Assembly (NCBI GenBank): GCA_019412865.1
Contig: DXOJ01000630.1
Location: 1-6,603 of the forward strand
Reading direction: 5' to 3'
Length of the DNA: 6,603 bases
DNA from: Bacteroides sp.
GTDB taxonomy: Bacteria; Bacteroidota; Bacteroidia; Bacteroidales; Bacteroidaceae
Shown here in pieces: positions 1-6,246 of this stretch. The notes under the pieces were generated by a model. The model saw only the letters and a program-made list of their open reading frames with translations, searched no databases and had not been told where the DNA came from. How positions within the stretch are numbered: the stretch's first letter is position 1; every line of letters starts with the position of its first letter. The translations under genes and the position numbers were made by a program.

Positions 1-1
1 G

Positions 2-1045
2 TCCAACTTTATTAAAGCATTTATTAATGTAGATTTAAATCCGGAGGGATGCGTACCTGTTACCGGCTCTATGCAAGGCACATTCGCTTCATTCCTTACT
101 TGCAGTCAATGCGACGAAAAGAAAGATACGATTTTATTCATCGATCCCGGATTTCCGGTACAGAAACAGCAGTTGGTAGTGATGGGACAAAAGTTCGAAA
201 CGTTTGATGTATATGACTACCGCGGAGACAAGCTGAAAGAGAAACTGGAAAGCTATCTGAAAAAAGGAAATATATCAGCTATCATTTATTCGAATCCCAA
301 TAACCCCAGCTGGATTTGCCTGAAAGAGGAAGAATTGCGGATTATCGGTGAATTGGCTACACAGTATGATGTGATCGTTTTGGAAGACTTGGCTTATTTC
401 GCGATGGATTTCCGGCAGGATTTAAGCAAACCATACCAACCTCCTTTCCAGCCATCAGTTGCCCATTATACAGATAATTACGTATTGCTGATTTCCGGTT
501 CGAAAGCATTCAGCTACGCCGGACAGCGCATTGGAGTGAGCTGTATCTCTGATAAATTATACCACCGAAGCTATCCGGGACTGACCAAACGATATGGCGG
601 CGGTACTTTTGGAACTGTTTTCATTCATCGCGTACTTTATGCACTTTCATCAGGAACGAGTCATTCCGCACAATTCGCCATGGCTGCCATGCTGAAAGCT
701 GCCAACGAAGGACAATATAACTTCCTCAACGAAGTGAAGATCTATGGTGAAAGAGCACAAAAATTAAAAGAAATCTTCCTCCGCCACGGTTTCCACCTGG
801 TATATGACAACGACTTGGGCGACCCGATTGCGGACGGATTCTATTTTACCATCGGATATCCGGGAATGACCAGCGGCGAACTGGCCAAAGAACTGATGTA
901 CTACGGAGTGAGCGCTATCTCTTTGGTTACAACAGGAAGCCATCAGGAAGGATTGCGCGCGTGTACCTCCTTTATTAAAGATCATCAGTATGCGCAACTG
1001 GATGAAAGAATGAAACTATTTGCTGAAAATCATCCGATAGCCTGA
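2..1045 (+). CDS. Fold-type I PLP-dependent aminotransferase (class I/II), 5'-truncated
   Basis: The open frame runs from the left edge (first full codon at base 2) to a TGA at 1043-1045, giving 347 residues of the C-terminal part. The ATG at 71 is internal: 23 in-frame codons precede it without a stop, and the conserved TGSMQGTF stretch spans it. Family marks are clear. NPNNP (near 293-307) is the Asn-containing cofactor-binding loop. EDLAYF (near 383-400) supplies the Asp and Tyr that contact the PLP ring. SGSKAFSYAGQRIG carries the Schiff-base Lys (codon 503-505) and the phosphate-binding Arg (527-529). EGLRACTSF near the C-terminus carries the Arg (956-958) that normally binds the substrate alpha-carboxylate. 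All catalytic residues expected in the visible part are present, so the enzyme should be an active cytoplasmic transaminase. The amino-donor and keto-acid specificity cannot be read from this fragment. About 70-90 N-terminal residues are probably missing, judging from usual family length. It is followed by a strong terminator and so ends its transcription unit. Confidence 0.93.
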   Translation, partial: SNFIKAFINVDLNPEGCVPVTGSMQGTFASFLTCSQCDEKKDTILFIDPGFPVQKQQLVVMGQKFETFDVYDYRGDKLKEKLESYLKKGNISAIIYSNPNNPSWICLKEEELRIIGELATQYDVIVLEDLAYFAMDFRQDLSKPYQPPFQPSVAHYTDNYVLLISGSKAFSYAGQRIGVSCISDKLYHRSYPGLTKRYGGGTFGTVFIHRVLYALSSGTSHSAQFAMAAMLKAANEGQYNFLNEVKIYGERAQKLKEIFLRHGFHLVYDNDLGDPIADGFYFTIGYPGMTSGELAKELMYYGVSAISLVTTGSHQEGLRACTSFIKDHQYAQLDERMKLFAENHPIA

Positions 1046-1086
1046 TTATTTGACATGAGATATTCATAAAAGCCATTCTTAAAATG

Positions 1087-1125
1087 AAAAAAAACGGAAA
1101 GAACGATTGTTATTCCGTTTTTTTT
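1087..1125 (+). terminator. Rho-independent terminator after the aminotransferase gene
   Basis: A perfect 13-bp inverted repeat pairs 1087-1099 (eight A then CGGAA) with 1113-1125 (TTCCG then eight T), around a 13-base loop. The right arm ends in the T-run, so the A-run/T-run pairs extend a GC-containing core, as in a classic intrinsic terminator. The A-run on the left means it could also act on the minus strand. It lies 41 bp after the aminotransferase stop and ends 14 bp before the yqgE ATG. Confidence 0.85.
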
Positions 1126-1135
1126 CTTACTTTAG
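1106..1135 (+). promoter_or_regulatory. Possible Bacteroides-type promoter of yqgE, overlapping the terminator
   Basis: TACTTTAG at 1128-1135 matches the Bacteroides -7 consensus TAnnTTTG at five of six fixed positions. ATTG at 1106-1109 could serve as the -33 TTTG element, with an 18-base spacer. If real, transcription would start at about the yqgE ATG (1140), giving little or no leader. Because a strong terminator lies directly upstream, yqgE needs a promoter in this stretch or depends on read-through. The match is imperfect, so this is tentative. Confidence 0.35.
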
Positions 1136-1139
1136 TGGC

Positions 1140-1730
1140 ATGAATATCGACTCTGACATATTTAAGATTCAATCGAATAATGTGTTACCATCAAGAGGAA
1201 AGATTTTAATATCTGAACCTTTTCTGCGTGACGCGACGTTTGGCAGATCCGTAATTTTACTGGTCGATCATACGGACGAAGGAAGTATGGGATTGGTTAT
1301 CAACAAACAACTGCCATTATTTCTGAATGATATCATCATGGAATTCAAATATCTGGACGAGATTCCTCTATACAAGGGTGGACCTATTTCCACTGATACT
1401 TTATTTTACCTTCATACACTATCAGACATCCCCGGATCTATCTCTATCAGCAAAGGACTTTATCTGAATGGAGATTTTGATGAAATAAAGAAATATATAT
1501 TACAAGGGAATAAAATCAGTGAATGTATCCGTTTCTTTCTGGGGTATTCCGGATGGGACAGCGAACAGTTGAGCAATGAAATCAGAGAAAACACATGGTT
1601 GGTGTCTGAAGAAGAGAAATCATATCTGATGAAAAACAATATCAAGGATATGTGGCGGACTGCTTTAGAGAAGCTAGGCAGCAAGTACGAAACGTGGTCA
1701 CGCTTCCCACAAGTGCCTACTCTCAATTAG
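1140..1730 (+). CDS. yqgE: YqgE/AlgH family protein (UPF0301, DUF179)
   Basis: A 196-residue protein covering the whole family length. The signature blocks are in order. [20 protein letters not shown] (residues 18-37) is followed by the [14 protein letters not shown] stretch (42-55) and by [16 protein letters not shown] (78-93). [16 protein letters not shown] (133-148) and TWLV (152-155) match the family's GY.GW..gQL..Ei....W motif. Structures of family members show a compact alpha/beta fold with no known active site, and the molecular function is unresolved. AlgH was named for an effect on alginate production in Pseudomonas, which should not be transferred here. No signal peptide is visible, so it is probably cytoplasmic. 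ATG 1140 is chosen over an in-frame TTG at 1107, because that extension would be encoded by the terminator hairpin. There is no recognisable Shine-Dalgarno. The stop is 4 bp from the end of the convergent acetyltransferase gene. Confidence 0.93.
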   Translation: MNIDSDIFKIQSNNVLPSRGKILISEPFLRDATFGRSVILLVDHTDEGSMGLVINKQLPLFLNDIIMEFKYLDEIPLYKGGPISTDTLFYLHTLSDIPGSISISKGLYLNGDFDEIKKYILQGNKISECIRFFLGYSGWDSEQLSNEIRENTWLVSEEEKSYLMKNNIKDMWRTALEKLGSKYETWSRFPQVPTLN

Positions 1731-1734
1731 TGTT

Positions 1735-2271
1735 TTATTTCTTAGGATTCAAACATTGGAGGAGCAACGCATCTTTGTAGCAGCCCTCCACTTGCAGCCA
1801 TTTTTTTAATAATCCGCATTGAACGAAGCCACAAGACGTAAACAGCTTTACACAAACGTCATTATCTGTCGTGACATGGGCATAAAGCTGACTTAAAGAC
1901 AGAAAATCAAAAGCATATTCACAAAGCAGCTTCAATGCGTCGGTGGCATAACCTTGCTGACGATAATCCTTATGCACGGCAATTCCGACTTCTCCCCGTG
2001 AATGAAGGGGAACGAAATCCGTAATATCAATCGTACCAAGTATACACTGGTCGGATTTGCGTACAATCATCAGACGTAATTGCTTATCTGCAAACACATC
2101 ACACTGTGAACCTTCAATATATTGGCGCAACACGTAACGGGAGTATGGAACCGTAAAGTTACCGATGTCCCACATGGAAGGGTCATTTTCCATCTCGTAC
2201 ATAATATCCATATCTTCCGGTTCTACTGCACGAAGATAAATACGTTCGTTCATTAAGAAAGACTGTCTCAT
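1735..2271 (-). CDS. GNAT family N-acetyltransferase (RimJ/RimL-like, Acetyltransf_3 type)
   Basis: A 178-residue single-domain GNAT enzyme that should transfer an acetyl group from acetyl-CoA to an amine; the substrate is unknown. The N-terminal RIYLRAVEPEDMD (10-22) is the usual first strand and helix of the RimL-like group. EVGIAVHKDYRQQGYATDAL (94-113) is motif A, with RQQGYA (104-109) forming the pyrophosphate-binding loop. NDVCVKLFTSCGF (137-149) corresponds to motif B (N.aS..ly...GF), with Cys/Val where Ala-Ser is common. RimL-like enzymes may act on ribosomal protein N-termini, polyamines or antibiotics; nothing here decides between these. The ATG at 2271 overlaps the TGA of the upstream membrane-protein gene in an ATGA arrangement and follows a purine-rich AGAAGAAAAG, favouring translational coupling. 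A second in-frame ATG at 2253 (residue 7) is a possible alternative start. It is the last gene of the recR operon. Confidence 0.9.
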   Translation of the reverse strand: MRQSFLMNERIYLRAVEPEDMDIMYEMENDPSMWDIGNFTVPYSRYVLRQYIEGSQCDVFADKQLRLMIVRKSDQCILGTIDITDFVPLHSRGEVGIAVHKDYRQQGYATDALKLLCEYAFDFLSLSQLYAHVTTDNDVCVKLFTSCGFVQCGLLKKWLQVEGCYKDALLLQCLNPKK

Positions 2272-2726
2272 AACTTTTCTTCTTTTGCAATGTGAAGTTC
2301 GTTACGCAATCTCTTCTCGCTGGGCAGGCAGAAAAGTGACGCCGTGAGGCCAATCAGCATACAGAGGTTACCCGTACTGCTCAACGTCAGGTAGTAACAC
2401 AAAAGGTTCACTACAATAGCTACTTCAAGCACTCCCAAGCGAACAATGTTCCATTGCACATATCGCTTCAAGGCAAGCGTGATAGTCATGTGATCTATCT
2501 TTTTCTTAAGCACCAAGCTAAATAATTTGAGAGAAAGAGGCACACATAAAGCAGTGAGCAAAATGCCGACCGTCTCAAAATAGTAGATAGCCGGTGCGTT
2601 ATCTACCAAACCTCCTACGGGAAAGAGTTCAAACTCTCCTGCCCCAAGCAAAAATGCCGGGAGTACCCAAAAGAAAACATAACTGATATTCAAATTTCTG
2701 ACAGCTCGTTTTATCTGTTCTTCCAT
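2268..2726 (-). CDS. Four-TM integral membrane protein of unknown function
   Basis: I do not recognise a named family for this 152-residue protein. Hydrophobic segments at about residues 15-33, 47-73, 93-115 and 118-134 predict four membrane helices. There is a short basic N-terminus (MEEQIKRAVR), a basic cytoplasmic-looking loop between TM2 and TM3 (KKK at 74-76, KR at 87-88) and a charged C-terminal tail (SEKRLRNELHIAKEEKL). By the positive-inside rule both ends and the middle loop face the cytoplasm. No catalytic or metal-binding motif stands out. ATG 2726 lies 26 bp after the recR stop, and the gene's TGA overlaps the acetyltransferase ATG, so it sits in the middle of a three-gene operon. 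Tight coupling to the acetyltransferase could mean linked function, but that is inference only. It is small for a transporter; an inner-membrane accessory or stress protein is equally plausible. Confidence 0.85.
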   Translation of the reverse strand: MEEQIKRAVRNLNISYVFFWVLPAFLLGAGEFELFPVGGLVDNAPAIYYFETVGILLTALCVPLSLKLFSLVLKKKIDHMTITLALKRYVQWNIVRLGVLEVAIVVNLLCYYLTLSSTGNLCMLIGLTASLFCLPSEKRLRNELHIAKEEKL

Positions 2727-2752
2727 GTTCGTTCTTAAATGATTAATAATGA

Positions 2753-3370
2753 TTATACAGTTCCGGTAAAAAGCGTCCGGTTCACAATACTGCGTCCTAA
2801 AGTTACTTCATCGGCATATTCAAGTTCATCACCAACCGATATGCCACGGGCTATCACACTTAGTTTAACCCCTAGTTTATCCAGCTTGCGATAGATATAG
2901 AAGTTGGTAGTATCCCCCTCCATCGTAGTGCTCAATGCCAGAATAACTTCTTTGATTCCACCTTCAGCCACCCGCTGCACCAGGCTTTCAATTTGAAGGT
3001 CACTCGGTCCGACTCCGTCCATTGGAGAAATAACCCCACCCAAAACATGATAAAGCCCGCGATACTGCTGGGTTGCCTCCACCGCCATTACATCACGGAT
3101 ATTTTCCACCACACAGACAGTGGAAGCATCCCGTTGCGGATTAGCACAAATCTGGCAAGTTTCAGTATCGGATATATTATGACACACTTTGCAGTATTTC
3201 ACCTCACGTTTCAACGTTATGATAGAATTTCCGAAAGCTTCCACCGTAGCCGTATCCTGACGGAGCAGATGTAGAACAAGCCTCATAGCCGTCTTACGCC
3301 CGATACCCGGAAGTTTGGAAAATTCGCCGACTGCCTTTTCAAGCAGTATAGAAGGATATTGTTGGTTCAT
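2753..3370 (-). CDS. recR: Recombination mediator protein RecR
   Basis: At 205 residues this is close to the usual RecR length of about 200. RecR works with RecF/RecO to load RecA onto SSB-coated single-stranded DNA during gap repair. All domains are intact. The N-terminal helix-hairpin-helix DNA-binding part includes [20 protein letters not shown] (17-36). The four-Cys zinc finger is C60/C63 and C72/C75 (CKVC and CQIC). The Toprim domain begins at [16 protein letters not shown] (83-98) and continues through [19 protein letters not shown] (145-163). The C-terminal [18 protein letters not shown] (177-194) is strongly conserved. ATG 3370 is used because the protein then starts [13 protein letters not shown], as in other Bacteroidetes RecR. 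The frame stays open upstream to 3478, but that extension would cross the promoter region. It is the first gene of an operon with the membrane protein and the acetyltransferase and is divergent from the symporter gene. Confidence 0.97.
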   Translation of the reverse strand: MNQQYPSILLEKAVGEFSKLPGIGRKTAMRLVLHLLRQDTATVEAFGNSIITLKREVKYCKVCHNISDTETCQICANPQRDASTVCVVENIRDVMAVEATQQYRGLYHVLGGVISPMDGVGPSDLQIESLVQRVAEGGIKEVILALSTTMEGDTTNFYIYRKLDKLGVKLSVIARGISVGDELEYADEVTLGRSIVNRTLFTGTV

Positions 3371-3404
3371 AGATAATATTTGCTGTTCTATCGATAAAAC
3401 CTTG

Positions 3405-3441
3405 CAAAGATACAGATTATTGTTTTTAATACCTACAAAAA
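3405..3441 (-). promoter_or_regulatory. recR operon promoter (Bacteroides-type -7 element)
   Basis: On the minus strand TATCTTTG (3412 to 3405) is a perfect match to the -7 consensus TAnnTTTG. A TTTTTG (3441 to 3436) lies upstream as a possible -33 element, but its 23-base spacer is longer than the usual 19-21, so the -33 assignment is weak. Transcription would start near 3400, leaving a leader of about 30 bases before the recR ATG at 3370. The leader is A-rich and lacks a strong Shine-Dalgarno, as is common in this phylum. Confidence 0.6.
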
Positions 3442-3453
3442 TTGCTACCTTTG
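3420..3453 (+). promoter_or_regulatory. Promoter of the symporter-engB-DUF4923 cluster (Bacteroides-type)
   Basis: TACCTTTG at 3446-3453 is a perfect TAnnTTTG -7 element and ends 8 bp before the symporter ATG at 3462. Upstream, TTGTTTTT (3420-3427) is the best -33 candidate, with a spacing of about 20-23. The implied start site is around 3457-3461, so the leader would be nearly absent. The element faces the recR -7 box across 33 bp, so the two -33 regions overlap. Confidence 0.6.
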
Positions 3454-3461
3454 CATCTGTT

Positions 3462-4919
3462 ATGATGATACTAGTCACTATTCTTTGCTACTTCGCGGTA
3501 TTATTACTAATAGCCCGTATCACCGGACGTAAGGGAGGATCGAATGCAGCGTTCTTCAAGGGAGAGAACCAATCACCTTGGTATATAGTCTCTTTTGGAA
3601 TGATTGGCGCCTCTATCTCCGGAGTCACTTTCGTCTCTGTACCGGGAATGGTGCGCGGAATGGATATGACGTATATGCAAACGGTACTCGGATTTTTCTT
3701 CGGATACATGGTCGTAGCCCATATCTTACTTCCTTTATATTATAAGTTGAATCTGACAAGCATCTACGGATATCTCGGCACCCGCATCGGAGTGCGCGCC
3801 TATCGCACCGGTTCCTTTTTCTTTCTGCTGTCACGCATGTTGGGAACCGCAGCCAAACTTTATCTGGTATGCCTTATTCTCCATACGTATGTATTCCAAG
3901 AAATGCACGTTCCCTTTTGGCTGATTGCTGTCGGTTCGGTTGCATTGGTATGGATATATACTCATAAAAGCGGAATAAAGACCATTGTGTGGACAGATAC
4001 CTTACAAACATTTTGCCTGATTGCCGCTCTGATTTTTATCATCTATTTTACGATCCAAAGATTAGACCTTAACTTCAGCGGCATTGTGCAAACAATCCAA
4101 AACAGCGAACACAGCCGTATTTTTGTATTTGACGACTGGGTATCCCGACAGAACTTCTTCAAACAGTTCTTCAGTGGTATCTTCATCGTCATCGTAATGA
4201 CCGGACTGGATCAGGATATGATGCAAAAGAATCTTTCTTGCCGGAACCTCCAGGAAGCACAAAAAAACATGTACTGCTACGGTTTCTCATTCATTCCGCT
4301 AAATTTCCTTTTTCTATGCTTGGGAATTCTATTAATAGCGCTAGCGGGACAGATGCACCTCGAACTGCCAGTCATGAATGATGATATACTACCCATGTTT
4401 GCAGCCCAAGGTTATCTGGGACAATCCGTATTGGTACTTTTTACAATCGGTATTATCGCAGCAGCTTTCAGCAACTCGGATTCCGCCCTGACAGCCATGA
4501 CAACCAGTGTATGCGTAGACCTGCTGAATACGGAAAAAGACACAGAAGAAACGGCACGTCGCAAAAGAAGCAAAGTGCATTTATCGTTATCAGTCTTATT
4601 GGCATTCTTCATCTGCCTGGTAGAAATACTTAATAATAAGAGCGTTATTGACGCCATATATATCATCGCCTCCTACACATACGGCCCCCTGCTTGGAATG
4701 TTTGCTTTCGGACTTTTTACACGCAGGCAAACGAACGACCGGTGGGTTCCTCTCATAGCCATCCTTTCACCACTGATCTGCTATCTTGCCGACTGGTGGA
4801 TTGGAAAAGAAACCGGATATAAATTCGGTTATGAATTGCTAATGTTAAATGGAACGCTTACCTTTGCGGGGTTAATTTGTATGTCTAAAAAAGGGAAAAA
4901 CGATTTTACAAAGAAATAA
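3462..4919 (+). CDS. Sodium:solute symporter (SSS family) of unknown substrate
   Basis: A 485-residue polytopic inner-membrane protein with about 13 hydrophobic segments (roughly 1-20, 40-62, 74-94, 118-141, 149-168, 178-199, 234-251, 273-295, 318-346, 371-390, 395-419, 427-447, 457-474), the usual SSS architecture. Family marks include [16 protein letters not shown] (49-64), the unwound first core helix that carries part of the Na2 site. Others are [10 protein letters not shown] (175-184), [12 protein letters not shown] (247-258, common in Bacteroidetes members) and [13 protein letters not shown] (331-343), where Ala and Ser/Asn-Ser line the Na2 sodium site. It should import a small solute, such as a sugar, amino acid or organic acid, using the sodium gradient. 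The sequence does not reveal which one, and no catabolic gene is adjacent. ATG 3462 (or the next codon, ATG 3465) is chosen. The open frame extends left to 3315, but that part overlaps recR antisense and lies upstream of the promoter. No Shine-Dalgarno is visible. Confidence 0.92.
   Translation: MMILVTILCYFAVLLLIARITGRKGGSNAAFFKGENQSPWYIVSFGMIGASISGVTFVSVPGMVRGMDMTYMQTVLGFFFGYMVVAHILLPLYYKLNLTSIYGYLGTRIGVRAYRTGSFFFLLSRMLGTAAKLYLVCLILHTYVFQEMHVPFWLIAVGSVALVWIYTHKSGIKTIVWTDTLQTFCLIAALIFIIYFTIQRLDLNFSGIVQTIQNSEHSRIFVFDDWVSRQNFFKQFFSGIFIVIVMTGLDQDMMQKNLSCRNLQEAQKNMYCYGFSFIPLNFLFLCLGILLIALAGQMHLELPVMNDDILPMFAAQGYLGQSVLVLFTIGIIAAAFSNSDSALTAMTTSVCVDLLNTEKDTEETARRKRSKVHLSLSVLLAFFICLVEILNNKSVIDAIYIIASYTYGPLLGMFAFGLFTRRQTNDRWVPLIAILSPLICYLADWWIGKETGYKFGYELLMLNGTLTFAGLICMSKKGKNDFTKK
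4836..4866 (+). promoter_or_regulatory. Possible internal promoter for engB inside the symporter gene
   Basis: TACCTTTG at 4859-4866 is a perfect TAnnTTTG, and TTG at 4836-4838 lies 20 bases upstream, close to the expected -33 position. Transcription would begin near 4871 with a leader of about 60 bases before the engB ATG. Caution is needed: the element has only six fixed bases. Two other perfect matches on this strand (604-611 and 4118-4125) lie inside coding sequence with no gene start nearby, so chance is a fair explanation. Confidence 0.25.
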
Positions 4920-4930
4920 ATGACAAGAAA

Positions 4931-5536
4931 ATGGAAATAACAAGTGCTGAATTTGTGATTAGCAATACGGACGTGAAGAAATGCCCAGCCGGTATTTTCC
5001 CGGAATATGCCTTTATAGGCCGTTCGAATGTGGGTAAATCAAGTCTTATCAATATGTTGACCAGTCGTAAAGGTCTGGCCATGACCTCCTCTACTCCGGG
5101 AAAAACGATGTTAATCAACCACTTCCTTATCAATAAGAATTGGTATCTCGTCGACCTTCCGGGATATGGCTATGCCCGACGCGGACAAAAAGGGAAAGAC
5201 CAGATACGCACCATAATCGAAGATTATATTTTGGAACGGGAGCAAATGACCAACCTCTTTGTCCTGATAGACAGCCGGCTGGAACCTCAAAAAATAGACC
5301 TTGAGTTTATGGAATGGCTGGGCGAGAACGGTATCCCCTTCTCTATCATCTTTACCAAAGCCGATAAACTCAAAGGTGGACGTTTAAAAATGAATATCAA
5401 TGCCTATTTACGTGAGTTGAGTAAACAATGGGAAGAGCTCCCTCCTCACTTCGTATCTTCCTCGGAAGACCGCACAGGACGTATTGATATACTCAACTAC
5501 ATAGAAAACATAAACAAGGATCTCAATGTTAAATGA
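4931..5536 (+). CDS. engB: Ribosome biogenesis GTPase EngB (YihA/YsxC)
   Basis: A 201-residue TRAFAC-class GTPase of the usual family length. It assists late assembly of the large ribosomal subunit and is essential in several bacteria. All G motifs are intact: G1 P-loop GRSNVGKSS (30-38), G2 around SSTPGKT (53-59), G3 DLPGYG (75-80), G4 TKAD (142-145) and G5 SSSEDRTG (176-183). The opening [11 protein letters not shown] matches the typical EngB N-terminus (M.I.sAeFv.S), which supports ATG 4931. The gene begins 11 bp after the symporter stop and ends just before the DUF4923-like gene, so it is probably co-transcribed with both, unless the candidate promoter at 4836-4866 is used. The G domain fills nearly the whole protein, with a short basic C-terminus (NKDLNVK). 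It is cytoplasmic and ribosome-associated. Confidence 0.97.
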   Translation: MEITSAEFVISNTDVKKCPAGIFPEYAFIGRSNVGKSSLINMLTSRKGLAMTSSTPGKTMLINHFLINKNWYLVDLPGYGYARRGQKGKDQIRTIIEDYILEREQMTNLFVLIDSRLEPQKIDLEFMEWLGENGIPFSIIFTKADKLKGGRLKMNINAYLRELSKQWEELPPHFVSSSEDRTGRIDILNYIENINKDLNVK

Positions 5537-5543
5537 AAGAAGA

Positions 5544-6149
5544 ATGAAAATGAAAAAGAGTTTTTTATCTATTGCCTTTATGGCAGTATTTATGCTGATG
5601 GCGACTAACAGCCAGGCGCAATCATGGTCCGACTTATTAAATAAGGACAACATTTCAAAAGTAGTGAATGCCATCACCGGAACCACCGAATCTATCGACA
5701 TGACCGGAACATGGAACTACAAAGGTTCGGCCGTAGAGTTCGAATCGGATAACTTACTAATGAAAGCAGGCGGAGCTGCCGCAGCCACTATGGCTGAAAA
5801 TAAGCTGAACGAACAATTAAGCAAAATAGGTATTAAAGACGGCCAAATGAGTTTCACTTTCAATGCCGACAGTACTTTCACCAGCACGGTGGGCAAGAAA
5901 ACATTGAAAGGCACTTACTCCTACAATGCTTCAACCAAACAAGTTGATTTGAAGTATTTGAAACTTCTGAATCTGCACGCTAAAGTAAATTGCAGTTCCA
6001 GTTCACTGGAGTTACTGTTCAACTCGGACAAACTGTTGAAATTAATGGCTTTCATCGGCAGCAAAAGCAGCAGTACCGCACTGAAAACAGTTAGTTCACT
6101 GGCCGAAAATTACGATGGAATGATGCTCGGATTCCAACTCTCAAAATAG
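5544..6149 (+). CDS. Secreted DUF4923-like (lipocalin-like) protein
   Basis: A 201-residue exported protein. Residues 1-25 form a signal peptide: basic MKMKK, a hydrophobic core, and an SQA/QSW cleavage site of A-x-A type shape. There is no lipobox cysteine, so it should be periplasmic or secreted, not a lipoprotein. The mature protein has a short helical lead-in (WSDLLNKDNISKVVNAITG), then GTWNYKGSAVEF (55-66). Alternating strands follow (SFTFNADSTFTSTV, LKGTYSYNASTKQVDLKY, SSLELLFNSDKLLKL), reading like a small beta-barrel. From memory this pattern, including LLMKAGGAAAATMAENKLN (71-89), fits the DUF4923 family of Bacteroidales; its function and ligand are unknown. Three in-frame ATGs compete. 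5526 overlaps engB by 11 bp, 5544 follows AAAGAAGA closely, and 5550 (MKKSFL) has better spacing from that purine run. 5544 or 5550 is more likely because 5526 would lengthen the signal peptide's n-region. It lies 7 bp after engB. Confidence 0.85.
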   Translation: MKMKKSFLSIAFMAVFMLMATNSQAQSWSDLLNKDNISKVVNAITGTTESIDMTGTWNYKGSAVEFESDNLLMKAGGAAAATMAENKLNEQLSKIGIKDGQMSFTFNADSTFTSTVGKKTLKGTYSYNASTKQVDLKYLKLLNLHAKVNCSSSSLELLFNSDKLLKLMAFIGSKSSSTALKTVSSLAENYDGMMLGFQLSK

Positions 6150-6210
6150 CAAAAGAGGATCGTTTAATACTATTTCGCACTCCATAAAGTATATTTTAGG
6201 GGAAAAGCAT

Positions 6211-6218
6211 TATCTTTG
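6211..6218 (+). promoter_or_regulatory. -7 promoter element of the DUF1573 gene
   Basis: TATCTTTG matches TAnnTTTG perfectly and lies 28 bp before the ATG at 6247, in the only sizeable gap (97 bp) on the right side. The implied start near 6222-6226 gives a leader of 20-25 bases that includes the purine-rich AGAGAAGG (6235-6242), a plausible ribosome binding site 4 bases from the ATG. I see no TTTG at the expected -33 position, so the promoter may be weak or depend on another factor. Confidence 0.55.
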
Positions 6219-6246
6219 TCGTTTGTAATCAAAAAGAGAAGGAAAA

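Noticed and set aside
604..611. Perfect TAnnTTTG match (TACTTTTG) inside the aminotransferase gene
   Set aside because: It lies mid-gene with no start codon of a plausible gene downstream; a six-base match is expected by chance several times in this window. The match at 4118-4125 was rejected on the same grounds.
1757..1790. Inverted repeat TGGAGG/CCTCCA just past the yqgE stop, considered as a terminator
   Set aside because: The stem is only 6 bp with a 22-base loop, lies inside the acetyltransferase coding sequence and has no T-run on either strand.
3315..3461. Upstream extension of the symporter reading frame to 3315
   Set aside because: It would run antisense through the 5' end of recR and cross both promoter elements, and the extra residues do not resemble an SSS N-terminus.
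3371..3478. Upstream extension of recR to an ATG at 3478
   Set aside because: The extra 36 residues would overlap the symporter start and the recR -7 element. The conserved RecR N-terminus begins at 3370.
4062..4666. Several open frames on the minus strand within the symporter gene
   Set aside because: They lack recognisable domains and start signals and mirror the codon structure of the strongly supported plus-strand gene.
6167..6192. ATACT/AGTAT inverted repeat after the DUF4923-like gene, considered as a terminator
   Set aside because: A 5-bp stem that is mostly AT with a 16-base loop is too weak to call, and the following bases are not a clean T-run.
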